Source: Pseudomonadota bacterium (GTDB lineage: Bacteria; Pseudomonadota; Alphaproteobacteria; Sphingomonadales; Sphingomonadaceae). Taken from it: a stretch of DNA of 34,817 nt. Each line of letters starts with the position of its first letter. The stretch's first letter is position 1. Below are positions 22,619 to 30,782 of the stretch, piece after piece. The DNA lies in NCBI GenBank assembly GCA_023433305.1, contig JAEZCZ010000079.1, forward strand, positions 1-34,817, written 5' to 3'. The translations under genes and the position numbers were made by a program. The notes beneath the pieces are model-generated. The model was given only the letters and a program-made list of their open reading frames with translations, did no database searches and was not told the origin of the DNA.

Positions 22619-25600
22619 ATGGCCATCGACCGTTCCGCGCTTCGCGCCGCCTACCGCCAGGACGAGGAAACCTGCATCGGGGAGCGGCTACGCCAGGCGG
22701 CGCCTGCCACGGCCCTCCATCCCGAAGCCTCGGCGCTGGCCATCCGCCTCATCGAGGGCGCGCGCGCCCGCAAGGCGGGCGGGCTCGATGCCTTCCTGGC
22801 CGCCTACGGGCTCGGCACCGAAGAGGGCATCGCGCTGATGTGCCTCGCCGAGGCGCTGCTGCGCGTGCCCGATACCGAAACCGCCGACGCGCTGATCCAC
22901 GACAAGCTCGCGGGCATCGACTGGTCCGAGCACCTCGGCGATTCCAGCTCCACGTTCGTCAACGCCGCAACGTTCTCGCTGATGCTGACCGGCGAAGTGC
23001 TGCGCAGCGGCGCGAAGCCCGACGCGGGGTTCGCCAATGCGCTGCGCCGCGCGGTCGGGCGACTGGGCGAGCCGGTCATCCGCCAGGCGACGCTCCAGGC
23101 GATGCGCATCTTGGGCGGGCAATTCGTGTTCGGCCGCACCATCGACGAAGCGCTCAAGCGCGCCGCGCCCGAACGCAAGCAGGGTTTGACGCACAGCTTC
23201 GACATGCTCGGCGAGGCGGCGATGACGTTCGCCGACGCCGAGCGCTATCGCCAGTCCTATGCCGCCGCGATCGCCCGGCTGGCCCGCGAAGCCAGAGGTG
23301 GAATGCGCGCGAGCCCCGGCATCTCGGTCAAGCTCTCGGCGCTCTATCCGCGCTACGACTTCTTCCACGCCGAAGCGGCCAAGGCCGCCCTGGTGCCGAT
23401 CGTTCGCGAGCTGGCGCTGGCCGCGAGCCGGGCCGACATCCACTTCACGATCGACGCCGAAGAGGCCGAGCGGCTCGAGCTGTCGCTCGACGTGATCGAG
23501 GCGCTGGTCGAGGACGAGGCGCTGTTCGCGAACGGCTGGGAAGGTTTCGGTCTGGCGATCCAGGCCTATCAGAAGCGCGCGGTCGCGCTGTGCGACTGGA
23601 TCGCCGCGCTGGCCCGCCGCCACAATCGCCGGCTCATGGTCCGCCTCGTCAAGGGCGCCTACTGGGACGCCGAGATCAAGCTCAGCCAGGTCGGCGGATA
23701 CACAGACTATCCTGTCTTCACCCGCAAGCTCGCGACCGACGTTTCCTACCTCGCCTGCGCCAACAAGCTGCTTTCCGCCGCCGACGTGATCTACCCGGCG
23801 TTCGCCACGCACAACGCCTATACGATCGCCGCGATCAAGAAGCTCGCTGCGGGTCGTGAACTGGAATTCCAGCGCCTGCACGGCATGGGCGAGCAGGTTT
23901 ACGAGACGCTCGCCGAGGAAGAAGGCGATCATCCGACCCGGGTGCGGATCTATGCGCCGGTCGGCGGGCACAAGGACCTGCTCGCCTACCTCGTCCGCCG
24001 CCTGCTCGAGAACGGCGCGAACAGCAGCTTCGTCAACCGCATGGCCGATGCCGACGTGCCGGCCGCCGAGCTCGCCACCGATCCCGCCGCCGACCTCGCC
24101 GCGCTGCAGCCCCGCCGCAACCCGGCGATCCCGCTGCCGGCCGACATCTACCCCAACCGCCGCAACAGCGCCGGCATCGACTTGGCCGATCCGCTGGTCC
24201 GGGAACCGCTGCTGGCGGAGCTACGCGAGCTCGACGGCCGGGCATGGGCGGCGGTTCCGACCGCGATCGCAGGCAACCGGGGGGCCACTGAGGACGTCCG
24301 CTCGCCCCACGACAACCGCGCGGTCGTCGGCCAGGCGCTCCATGCCACCTCGGCCGACATCGACCTCATGCTTGCCCGGGCCGAGACGGCCCAGCCGGCT
24401 TGGGACGCGCTCGGCGGCGCCGAGCGGGCGCGGCTGCTCATCAACGCGTCGGACCTGTTCGAAGCCCATGCCGCCGAGATCATTTCGCTGTGCCAGCGCG
24501 AGGCGGGCAAGACGCTGATGGACAGCGTGCTCGAGCTGCGCGAGGCGGTCGACTTCCTGCGCTATTACGCCTGCGAAGCGCGCATGTTGTTCTCCGCGCC
24601 GCAGCCGCTGCCCGGGCCGACCGGCGAGCAGAACCTGCTGCGGCTCCATGGGCGCGGCGTCTTCGCGACGATCAGTCCGTGGAACTTCCCGCTGGCGATC
24701 TTCAGCGGGATGGCCACCGCGGCGCTCGCCGCGGGTAACACGGTCATCGCCAAGCCTGCCGAGCAGACCCCGCTGATCGCCGCGCTGGCGGTTCGGCTCT
24801 GCCACGAGGCGGGCATTCCCGACGACGTGCTCCAGCTCGCCCCCGGCGACGGCAAGGTCGGCGCGGCGCTCACTTCCGACCCGCGCATCGCGGGCGTCGC
24901 CTTCCCCGGCTCGACCGAGACCGCGCGCGCGATCAACCGCGCGCTCGCCGCCCGCGACGCGCCGATCGCCACCCTCATCGCCGAGACCGGAGGCCAGAAC
25001 GCGCTGATCGTCGACAGCTCCGCCCTGCCCGAGCAAGTCACGCGCGACGTGATGAGCTCGGCCTTCCAGAGCGCCGGCCAGCGCTGCTCGGCGCTGCGCG
25101 TGCTTTACCTGCAGGACGACATCGCCGATTCCGCGCTGGCGATGATCCGCGGCGCGTTCGAAGCGCTCGAGATCGGCGACCCGGCGGAGCTGGCCACCGA
25201 CGTCGGCCCGGTCATCGACGCCGAGGCCAAGGCCGCGCTCGACGATCACATCGCGGCGATGCGCGCGAGCGGCCGCCGTGTCTGGCAGCGCGAGCTGGAG
25301 GGTGTTTGCGCACGCGGCACTTTCGTTGCCCCCACGATCGTCGAGGTCGGCTCGATCACCGACCTGCAACGCGAGAACTTTGGCCCGGTCCTGCACGTCG
25401 CGCGCTTCCCCGCCGACGGGCTCGACCGCGTCATCGAGGCGATCAACGCGACCGGCTACGGACTGACGCTCGGCCTCCACAGCCGCATCGACGCAACCCG
25501 TCGGCTGGTCGAAAGCCGTGCCCATGCGGGCAACTTCTACGTCAACCGCAACCAGATCGGGGCGGTGGTCGGCAGCCAGCCGTTCGGCGGCGAGGGACTT

Positions 25601-25720
25601 TCGGGCACCGGGCCCAAGGCCGGCGGCCCGAACTACGTGATCCGCTTCGCCACCGAGCGCGTCACCACGATCGACACCACCGCCGCGGGGGGAAATGCGA
25701 GCCTGCTTGCGGGCGGGTGA
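22619..25720 (+). CDS. putA: Bifunctional proline dehydrogenase / P5C dehydrogenase PutA
   Basis: A 1033-residue two-step enzyme oxidising proline to glutamate. The FAD-dependent proline dehydrogenase barrel covers roughly residues 170-430 (SPGISVKLSALYPRYDF, MVRLVKGAYWDAEIK, YPAFATHNAYTIAAI, QRLHGMGEQVYE). The NAD-dependent dehydrogenase follows at about 490-1015 with ISPWNFPLAIF, AKPAEQTPL, the Glu in ETGGQNALIVDSS and the nucleophile Cys823 in SAGQRCSALR. It starts without a ribbon-helix-helix DNA-binding domain, so it is the short, purely catalytic type and cannot repress its own gene. The ATG at 22619 has AGGG 7 nt upstream; the GTG five codons earlier is less likely. It is co-directional with, and 21 nt after, the MBL-fold hydrolase. 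Confidence 0.96.
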   Translation: MAIDRSALRAAYRQDEETCIGERLRQAAPATALHPEASALAIRLIEGARARKAGGLDAFLAAYGLGTEEGIALMCLAEALLRVPDTETADALIHDKLAGIDWSEHLGDSSSTFVNAATFSLMLTGEVLRSGAKPDAGFANALRRAVGRLGEPVIRQATLQAMRILGGQFVFGRTIDEALKRAAPERKQGLTHSFDMLGEAAMTFADAERYRQSYAAAIARLAREARGGMRASPGISVKLSALYPRYDFFHAEAAKAALVPIVRELALAASRADIHFTIDAEEAERLELSLDVIEALVEDEALFANGWEGFGLAIQAYQKRAVALCDWIAALARRHNRRLMVRLVKGAYWDAEIKLSQVGGYTDYPVFTRKLATDVSYLACANKLLSAADVIYPAFATHNAYTIAAIKKLAAGRELEFQRLHGMGEQVYETLAEEEGDHPTRVRIYAPVGGHKDLLAYLVRRLLENGANSSFVNRMADADVPAAELATDPAADLAALQPRRNPAIPLPADIYPNRRNSAGIDLADPLVREPLLAELRELDGRAWAAVPTAIAGNRGATEDVRSPHDNRAVVGQALHATSADIDLMLARAETAQPAWDALGGAERARLLINASDLFEAHAAEIISLCQREAGKTLMDSVLELREAVDFLRYYACEARMLFSAPQPLPGPTGEQNLLRLHGRGVFATISPWNFPLAIFSGMATAALAAGNTVIAKPAEQTPLIAALAVRLCHEAGIPDDVLQLAPGDGKVGAALTSDPRIAGVAFPGSTETARAINRALAARDAPIATLIAETGGQNALIVDSSALPEQVTRDVMSSAFQSAGQRCSALRVLYLQDDIADSALAMIRGAFEALEIGDPAELATDVGPVIDAEAKAALDDHIAAMRASGRRVWQRELEGVCARGTFVAPTIVEVGSITDLQRENFGPVLHVARFPADGLDRVIEAINATGYGLTLGLHSRIDATRRLVESRAHAGNFYVNRNQIGAVVGSQPFGGEGLSGTGPKAGGPNYVIRFATERVTTIDTTAAGGNASLLAGG

Positions 25721-25816
25721 TCTCCCCTCCCGCTTGCGGGAGGGGCCGGGGGTGGGCGAGTTCGCGGGTGCCACGCAGACCCACCCCTAACCCCTCCCGC
25801 AAGCGGGAGGGGGATA
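25721..25816. repeat. Palindromic repeat pair (CCCCTCCCGC-TTGCGGGAGGGG type)
   Basis: Two 22-bp palindromes, CCCCTCCCGC plus its complement at 25724-25745 and the same at 25791-25812, are themselves arranged as arms of a larger inverted repeat (adjacent GGGGTGGG and CCCACCCC also pair). The 96-bp block begins right after the putA stop and ends 50 bp before dcd. This matches the dispersed GC-rich intergenic palindromes I associate with sphingomonad genomes. It probably folds in RNA and may end or stabilise the putA transcript. Confidence 0.82.
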
Positions 25817-25866
25817 AGTCACGTCGTTCCCTTGCCCCGCCCCGCGCGCTCCGGAATCCCTTGCCC

Positions 25867-26421
25867 ATGGCCATTCTCTCAGACCGCTGGATTCGCAACG
25901 AAGCCCGCCACAGCGGCATGATCGAGCCGTTCGTCGAGCATCAGCAGCGCGAAGGCTGCATCAGCTACGGCCTTTCCTCGTACGGTTACGACGCGCGGGT
26001 GGCGGACGAGTTCAAGATCTTCACCAACGTCGACAACGCGGTTGTCGACCCGAAGAATTTCTCCTCCAACTCGTTCGTCGACCGCAAGACCGATGTCTGC
26101 GTGATCCCGCCCAACAGCTTTGTGCTCGCGCGCACGGTCGAGTACTTTCGCATCCCGCGCGACGTGCTGGTGATCTGCTTGGGCAAGAGCACGTATGCCC
26201 GCTGCGGCATCATCGTGAACGTCACCCCGCTGGAACCCGAATGGGAAGGCCACGTGACACTCGAATTCTCGAACACCACGCCGCTGCCGGCCAAGATCTA
26301 CGCCAACGAGGGCGCCTGCCAGTTCCTTTTCCTCAAGGGCAACGAGCCGTGCCAGGTCAGCTATGCAGAGCGCTCGGGCAAGTACATGGGCCAGCGCGGC
26401 GTGACCCTCCCCAAGCTCTGA
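25867..26421 (+). CDS. dcd: dCTP deaminase
   Basis: This 184-residue protein has the length and sequence of bacterial Dcd: MAILSDRWIRNEARHSGMIE at the start, LSSYGYDARVADEFKIF, FVLARTVEYFRIPRDVLVIC, GKSTYARCGIIVNVTPLEPE and the C-terminal nucleotide-binding GHVTLEFSNTTPLPAKIYAN. It converts dCTP to dUTP for dTMP synthesis in the cytoplasm; the Arg of STYARCG and the Glu of VTLEFSN are the known catalytic positions. The ATG at 25867 is the family start although the upstream ribosome site is weak (GGAATCCC). It stands alone after a repeat block and before a hairpin. Confidence 0.96.
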   Translation: MAILSDRWIRNEARHSGMIEPFVEHQQREGCISYGLSSYGYDARVADEFKIFTNVDNAVVDPKNFSSNSFVDRKTDVCVIPPNSFVLARTVEYFRIPRDVLVICLGKSTYARCGIIVNVTPLEPEWEGHVTLEFSNTTPLPAKIYANEGACQFLFLKGNEPCQVSYAERSGKYMGQRGVTLPKL

Positions 26422-26434
26422 TCGGCACGGATCA

Positions 26435-26458
26435 GCCCGCCATGCGTTGATGGCGGGC
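26435..26458. terminator. Hairpin after dcd
   Basis: GCCCGCCAT, loop GCGTTG, ATGGCGGGC is a perfect 9-bp stem, 13 nt after the dcd stop and 34 nt before the DoxX start. There is no T run after it, so it may be a weak or Rho-assisted terminator or simply an mRNA end structure. Confidence 0.4.
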
Positions 26459-26492
26459 GCGGCTGGACGGGCCGACGCCGGGGAGAGATGCC

Positions 26493-27008
26493 ATGTCCTT
26501 GATTGCCGCGATCATCGGGCGCGTGCTGCTGGCCGCGATGTTCATCGTTTCGGGGCTGCAAAAGATCGCCGATCCGACGCCGACCGCCCAGATGCTCTCG
26601 GCCACCAACCTGCCGGCGAACCTGGCAATGCCCACCGGTGTGTTCGAAGTCGTCGCCGGCATCCTGCTCGCGATCGGGCTGATGACGCGGCTGACGGCGA
26701 TCGTCCTCGCCGTGTTCGTGGCGCTGACGATCTTCTTCTTCCATCACGACTTCACCGACCCGATCCAGGGCATCCTGGCGCTCAAGAACGTGGCGATCAT
26801 CGGCGGGCTGCTGATGGTCTTCGCCTATGGCCAGATGCGCGGCAGCTACGACTACATGCGCGAACGCCGGCGGACCTACGACGCCGAGTTGCGCGCCGCG
26901 CGCGCCGAGGGCAAAGCGGAAGGCGCGATGACGGGGCCGCGAGCCGTGGTGACCGACGTCGACGGTGACGGTGTGCCCGATTCGAGGCCGAAGCGTCGCT
27001 GGTTCTAA
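26493..27008 (+). CDS. DoxX-family membrane protein with a charged C-terminal tail
   Basis: A 171-residue inner-membrane protein. Four hydrophobic helices lie at about 4-21, 46-64, 68-86 and 97-112, and the N-terminal IGRVLLAAMFIVSGLQKIAD is the DoxX/SURF4-like signature. The role of such proteins is poorly defined; some belong to thiosulfate:quinone oxidoreductases or redox complexes. After the helices the chain turns hydrophilic, first with an Arg/Glu/Ala-rich helix (RERRRTYDAELRAARAEGKA) and then with DVDGDGVPD near the end, a calcium-loop-like Asp pattern. The start has GGGGAGAG upstream. The NTF2-like gene follows after 19 nt and is probably cotranscribed. Confidence 0.85.
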   Translation: MSLIAAIIGRVLLAAMFIVSGLQKIADPTPTAQMLSATNLPANLAMPTGVFEVVAGILLAIGLMTRLTAIVLAVFVALTIFFFHHDFTDPIQGILALKNVAIIGGLLMVFAYGQMRGSYDYMRERRRTYDAELRAARAEGKAEGAMTGPRAVVTDVDGDGVPDSRPKRRWF

Positions 27009-27027
27009 GACCAGGCGGGAGGGGAAG

Positions 27028-27624
27028 ATGACGGATATCGCAGCGCTGCTCGAGCGCATCGAGACGCTCGAGCGCAAGGCGCAGGCGGCGGAGGACTACC
27101 GCGAACTGGTCAACTTGCAGGGCGCCTACGGGTATTACGTGGACAAGGGGCTGTGGGACAAGGCGGCCGACCTGTTCGCGCGTGACGGCACGCTCGAGAT
27201 CGCCGGGCGCGGCGTCTATGTCGGGCGCGAGCGGGTGCGCGCGTATCTCAGGCACCTGCCGCCTTACGAGCGCGGCACGCTGTACAACCACATGCAGTTG
27301 CAGCCGGTGCTCCACATCGACAGCGAGGCCGGCACCGCGAAAGGCCGCTGGCGGACGCTGATGATGGTCGGCTGGCTGGGCAAGGAAGGCCGCTGGGGCG
27401 AGGCGACCTACGAGAACGCCTACGTGCGCGAAGAGGGCCGCTGGCGCATCGCCAAGCTGCACGGGATCATCAATTTCTACTGCGAGTACGACGAAGGCTG
27501 GCACCGCGGCGGGGTGAAGCTGCTACGCTCGATCGAAGGGCTGGCCCCCGACCGGCCGCCGAGCTTCGAATACGAGGCCTTCCCGGAGCCGGTGATCGCC
27601 CCGTTCCACTACGAGGAAGTCTAG
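27028..27624 (+). CDS. SnoaL/NTF2-like domain protein
   Basis: A 198-residue protein with an N-terminal coiled helix (LLERIETLERKAQAAEDYRE) and an NTF2-like domain: LVNLQGAYGYYVDKGLWDKA, ADLFARDGTLEIAGRGVYVG and YENAYVREEGRWRIAKLHGI. Related SnoaL_4-type proteins include ring-hydroxylating dioxygenase beta-subunit-like and polyketide-cyclase-like members; a catalytic Asp/His pair cannot be named safely. The start has a strong GGAGGGGAAG. It follows the DoxX gene by 19 nt. Its TAG stop shares the palindrome CTAG with the stop of gltX on the other strand. Confidence 0.85.
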   Translation: MTDIAALLERIETLERKAQAAEDYRELVNLQGAYGYYVDKGLWDKAADLFARDGTLEIAGRGVYVGRERVRAYLRHLPPYERGTLYNHMQLQPVLHIDSEAGTAKGRWRTLMMVGWLGKEGRWGEATYENAYVREEGRWRIAKLHGIINFYCEYDEGWHRGGVKLLRSIEGLAPDRPPSFEYEAFPEPVIAPFHYEEV

Positions 27625-28949
27625 GCGGAGGCCCGCTCGAGCCGCGCCCGCGCTTCGGTCTCGCCGATGAGCGGGAGCAGTGCGTGCATGTCGGGGCCCG
27701 AATCGCGGCCGGTCAGCGCCTGGCGCAGCGGGTGGAACAGCGCCTTGCCCTTGCGTCCGGTCGCGGCCTTGAGCGCCGAGGTGAGCGCGCTCCAAGGGTC
27801 CTCGCCCCAGGTGAACAGGCGCGCGGCTTCGGCGAGGTAGGCGCGGGTTTCCGCATCGAGCCGCGGGACTTCGATGGGGCCGGTGACGACTTGCCACCAG
27901 TCCCCGGCATCGGCGACGCGCTCCAGGTTCGGGCGGATCGCCTCCCAAGCCTCGGGCCCCATGCCTTCGGGCAGGCGCGGAGCGACGTGCTCGAAAGGCA
28001 GGTGGTGAAGGATGGCGGCGTTGAGGCGGGCGAGCTCGGCTTCGTCGAAGCGCGCGGGGGCGCGGCCGAAATGCGCGAGGTCGAACGTCTCCACCAGCAC
28101 CGCGCGATCGGCGATCGGCTCGACCGGCAGCGACGTGCCGAGCCGCGCGAGCAGCGCGATAACCGCCTCGGGCTCGATCCCGGCCTCACGCAAGGCGTCG
28201 CAGCCGAGCGAGCCGAGGCGCTTGGACAGCTTGCCCTCGGTGCCGACCAGCAGCGCCTCGTGCGCGAAGCGGGGCGGCTCGGCACCCAGCGCGGTGAACA
28301 TCTGCAACTGCACCGCGGTGTTGGAGACGTGGTCCTCGCCGCGCAGCACGTCGGTCACGCCCATCTCGATGTCGTCGACCGCGCTTGGCAGCATGTAGAG
28401 CCACGAGCCGTCGGCGCGGCGGACCACGGGGTCGCTGAGCTGCGCAGGGTCGAAGTGTTGCGGGCCGCGGATGCCGTCATGCCATTCGATCGGTTCAGCG
28501 CGCTCGAGCTTGAAGCGCCAGTGCGGCGCAAGGCCTTCCGCTTCCTTCGCGGCGCGCTCCTCGTCGGTCAGTTCGAGCGCGGCGCGGTCGTAAATCGGCG
28601 GCAAGCCGCGACCGAGCGCGATCTTGCGCTTGAGGTCGAGCTCCTGCGCCGTCTCATAACAGGGGTAGACGCGCCCCGAGGCCTGGAGCTTGCCCAACGC
28701 AGCCTCATAAAGCGAGAGCCGCGCGGACTGACGTTCCTCGCCATCGGGCGCGAGGCCCAGCCATGCGAGATCCTCGCGGATCGACTCGACGAACGCCTCG
28801 CGGCTCCGCTCGGCGTCGGTGTCGTCGATCCGCAGCAGGAACCGCCCGCCCTGTTTCCGCGCCAGCAGCCAGTTGTGCAACGCGGTGCGAATGTTGCCGA
28901 CGTGCAGCCGACCGGTTGGCGACGGCGCGAAGCGGGTGGTGACGGTCAT
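27621..28949 (-). CDS. gltX: Glutamate-tRNA ligase
   Basis: A 442-residue class I aminoacyl-tRNA synthetase that charges tRNA with glutamate. The HIGH motif is HVGN (16-19, in FAPSPTGRLHVGNIRTAL) and the KMSKS motif is KLSKR at 240-244; VTDVLRGEDHVSNTAVQLQM lies between, and the C-terminal anticodon-binding part ends TGRDSGPDMHALLPLIGE. It is somewhat shorter than typical GltX (about 470), as in the second GltX of many alphaproteobacteria, so tRNA-Gln mischarging for the amidotransferase route is possible. The ATG at 28949 with GGGAG upstream matches the conserved N-terminus; the longer frame to 29090 overlaps the adjacent oxidoreductase gene. Confidence 0.95.
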   Translation of the reverse strand: MTVTTRFAPSPTGRLHVGNIRTALHNWLLARKQGGRFLLRIDDTDAERSREAFVESIREDLAWLGLAPDGEERQSARLSLYEAALGKLQASGRVYPCYETAQELDLKRKIALGRGLPPIYDRAALELTDEERAAKEAEGLAPHWRFKLERAEPIEWHDGIRGPQHFDPAQLSDPVVRRADGSWLYMLPSAVDDIEMGVTDVLRGEDHVSNTAVQLQMFTALGAEPPRFAHEALLVGTEGKLSKRLGSLGCDALREAGIEPEAVIALLARLGTSLPVEPIADRAVLVETFDLAHFGRAPARFDEAELARLNAAILHHLPFEHVAPRLPEGMGPEAWEAIRPNLERVADAGDWWQVVTGPIEVPRLDAETRAYLAEAARLFTWGEDPWSALTSALKAATGRKGKALFHPLRQALTGRDSGPDMHALLPLIGETEARARLERASA

Positions 28950-28995
28950 GGCGCTCCCATAAGCCATTTCGCGGCTCGGGGAAGTCGCTGCCGCG

Positions 28996-30102
28996 TCAGG
29001 CCAGCACGGCGAGGGCTGCCGGGTCGAAATCGGCGACGTCCGCGCCGTGGCGGACTTTCTCCACCCAGTCGGGATCGGCGAGCAGCGCACGGCCGACTGC
29101 GATCAGGTCGAACTCGCCGCGCTCCATCCGCTCCACCAGCCCGTCGAGGCTGGCAACCTGGGAGCTTTGACCCCGGAACGCGCCGAAGAAGTCGCCGGAC
29201 AGTCCTACCGAGCCGACGCTGATGGTCGGCACGCCGGTGATCTTCTTGGCCCAGCCGGCGAAATTGAGCCCCCGCTCCCCGTCCACTTCGGGAAACTCGG
29301 CTTCCCAGAAGCGGCGCTGCGAGCAGTGCAGGATATCGACGCCGGCCTCGACCAGCGGAACGAGCCATTGTTCCATCTCGCGCGGGGTCGCGGCAAGGCG
29401 CGCGGTATAGTCCTGCTGTTTCCACTGGCTGAGGCGGAGCAGGATCGGATAGTCCGGCCCGACGGCTTCGCGCATCGCCGCGACGACCTCGGCGGCGAAG
29501 CGCGAGCGTTCGCCAATCGTCGCGCCGCCCCAGCGATCCTGCCGCTGGTTCGTGGCGGACCAGAAAAACTGGTCGATCAGGTATCCATGCGCACCGTGGA
29601 TCTCGAGCGTGTCGAAACCGAGCGCCTTGGCATCGGCGGCGGCGCGGGCGAACGCAGCGATGGTGTCGGCGACCGCCTCCTCGCTCATCGGTTCGCCGAC
29701 CGGCTGGCCGGGCGCGTTGAGGCCCGAAGGTGTGTCGAGCGCCGCGCGTTCGAAGTCAGCCTCGCTCGAGGGCGTGCCACCGGTGTGCCAGATCTGCGGC
29801 CCCATCTTGCCACCCGCCGCGTGCACCGCATCGATCACGCCCTGCCAACCGCCGAGCGGCTCCTCGTCGTGGAAGAAAGGAATGTGCGGCAGGTTGCGCG
29901 AGGCGGGCCGGCGAACCACCGTTCCCTCGGACAGGATCAGACCCACGCCGCCTGCGGCGCGGCGGGCGTAATAGGCCGCATTGGCCTGCCGCGGGATGCC
30001 GTCAGGCGCCATGTTGCGCGTCATCGGCGCCATGACGATCCGGTTCGGAAGCGACAGTTTCGGCGATTGGAACGGTTCGAACAGAGTGGCGGTGTCGGTC
30101 AT
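28996..30102 (-). CDS. Old Yellow Enzyme-type NADH:flavin oxidoreductase
   Basis: A 368-residue FMN TIM-barrel enzyme. Visible features are LFEPFQSPKLSLPNRIVMAP at the N-terminus, MGPQIWHTGG, the paired substrate-binding histidines in EIHGAHGYLIDQFFWSATNQ, RQDRWGGATIGERSRFAAEV and the C-terminal phosphate-binding FDLIAVGRALLADPDW. Such enzymes use NAD(P)H to reduce activated C=C bonds of enones, nitro compounds or similar substrates. The ATG at 30102 follows GGAG with 5-nt spacing; the longer frame to 30165 has no such site. It precedes gltX by 46 nt on the same strand, so they may be cotranscribed. Confidence 0.92.
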   Translation of the reverse strand: MTDTATLFEPFQSPKLSLPNRIVMAPMTRNMAPDGIPRQANAAYYARRAAGGVGLILSEGTVVRRPASRNLPHIPFFHDEEPLGGWQGVIDAVHAAGGKMGPQIWHTGGTPSSEADFERAALDTPSGLNAPGQPVGEPMSEEAVADTIAAFARAAADAKALGFDTLEIHGAHGYLIDQFFWSATNQRQDRWGGATIGERSRFAAEVVAAMREAVGPDYPILLRLSQWKQQDYTARLAATPREMEQWLVPLVEAGVDILHCSQRRFWEAEFPEVDGERGLNFAGWAKKITGVPTISVGSVGLSGDFFGAFRGQSSQVASLDGLVERMERGEFDLIAVGRALLADPDWVEKVRHGADVADFDPAALAVLA

Positions 30103-30189
30103 GAAAGCTCCGCAGGTTATGGCTTGCGGGCTATCTGGGTTCCGCTGGCGAGGCATCAAGCGCACTTTCAGAGCGCAAAGAAAACCCCG

Positions 30190-30695
30190 TCACTGGCTGA
30201 ACAGGATCACGCTTCGGCCGCCGCCCGAGAATTCGATCCCGTTCGACGGCAAGCGCCGCACCGCTTCGGCAGCCTCGAACGCTGCTTGAACCGCTTCTTC
30301 TTCGGGGAGGAGGCCGCGCTCGCAAGTGACGACGGGCGCGGTCTCGGTGACGAGGCGGACGCCCTCGAAGCGGTAGCTCCAGGCGAACTTCACGCAATCG
30401 GCCGAGACGCGGATCGTCGTGTCGTCGATCGTGGCCGAGATGCCGTGCGGCAGGTCGATGTCCTGCCCGTCGACGCCGGGAATACGGTACTCGCCGACCA
30501 GCTCCGCGGCCGAAACGATGGCTCCGACGACGGGCTCATCGCCGGCCGGAGAGCCCGTCGGCTCCGTGGCGGGGCTGGCAGGCGTGGCGGGCGTTCGTCG
30601 ACAGTAGGCGGAGCGTTAGTCGAAGGCTGGCAGGCGGTTAGCGCCGCGGCCATGACGAGGCAGGGCATCAAAACGATGGCTGGGCGCTTGATCAT
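30190..30695 (-). pseudogene. Small lipoprotein gene interrupted by an apparent frameshift
   Basis: From ATG 30695 the frame encodes a lipoprotein signal peptide (MIKRPAIVLMPCLVMAAALT, then the lipobox Cys of LTAC and QPSTNAPP). By about 30600 this frame turns into Arg/Ser/Pro-rich nonsense, and the coding-like signal (high GC3) moves to the frame shifted by one base, which stays open from there to TGA at 30190: VVGAIVSAAELVGEYRIPGV, ATIDDTTIRVSADCVKFAWS and LPSNGIEFSGGGRSVILF. Together they would make a lipoprotein of about 165 residues with a META/HslJ-like pattern (L-x-G-E-Y). One base appears to be missing near 30597-30606. It may be a real mutation, a sequencing or assembly error, or, least likely, programmed slippage, since no slippery heptamer is seen. 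It follows rpoC on the same strand after a terminator. Confidence 0.7.
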
Positions 30696-30723
30696 GGCGC
30701 CCACGCTACACGCGAGCGTGCCA

Positions 30724-30759
30724 AAGAAAAGCCCCGCCGGAGCGATCCGGCAGGGCTTT
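30724..30759 (-). terminator. Rho-independent terminator of rpoC
   Basis: On the minus strand AAAGCCCTGCCGGA, loop TCGC-like turn, TCCGGCGGGGCTTTT forms a 14-bp stem with one G-U pair, followed by TTTTCTTTGG. It begins 24 nt after the rpoC stop and ends the rpoBC transcription unit before the small lipoprotein gene. Confidence 0.9.
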
Positions 30760-30782
30760 CGTGGGGCCGACCGAGCCGAGAA

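Noticed and set aside
24221..25774. 517-residue minus-strand open frame
   Set aside because: Shadow of the PutA dehydrogenase half; no domain pattern.
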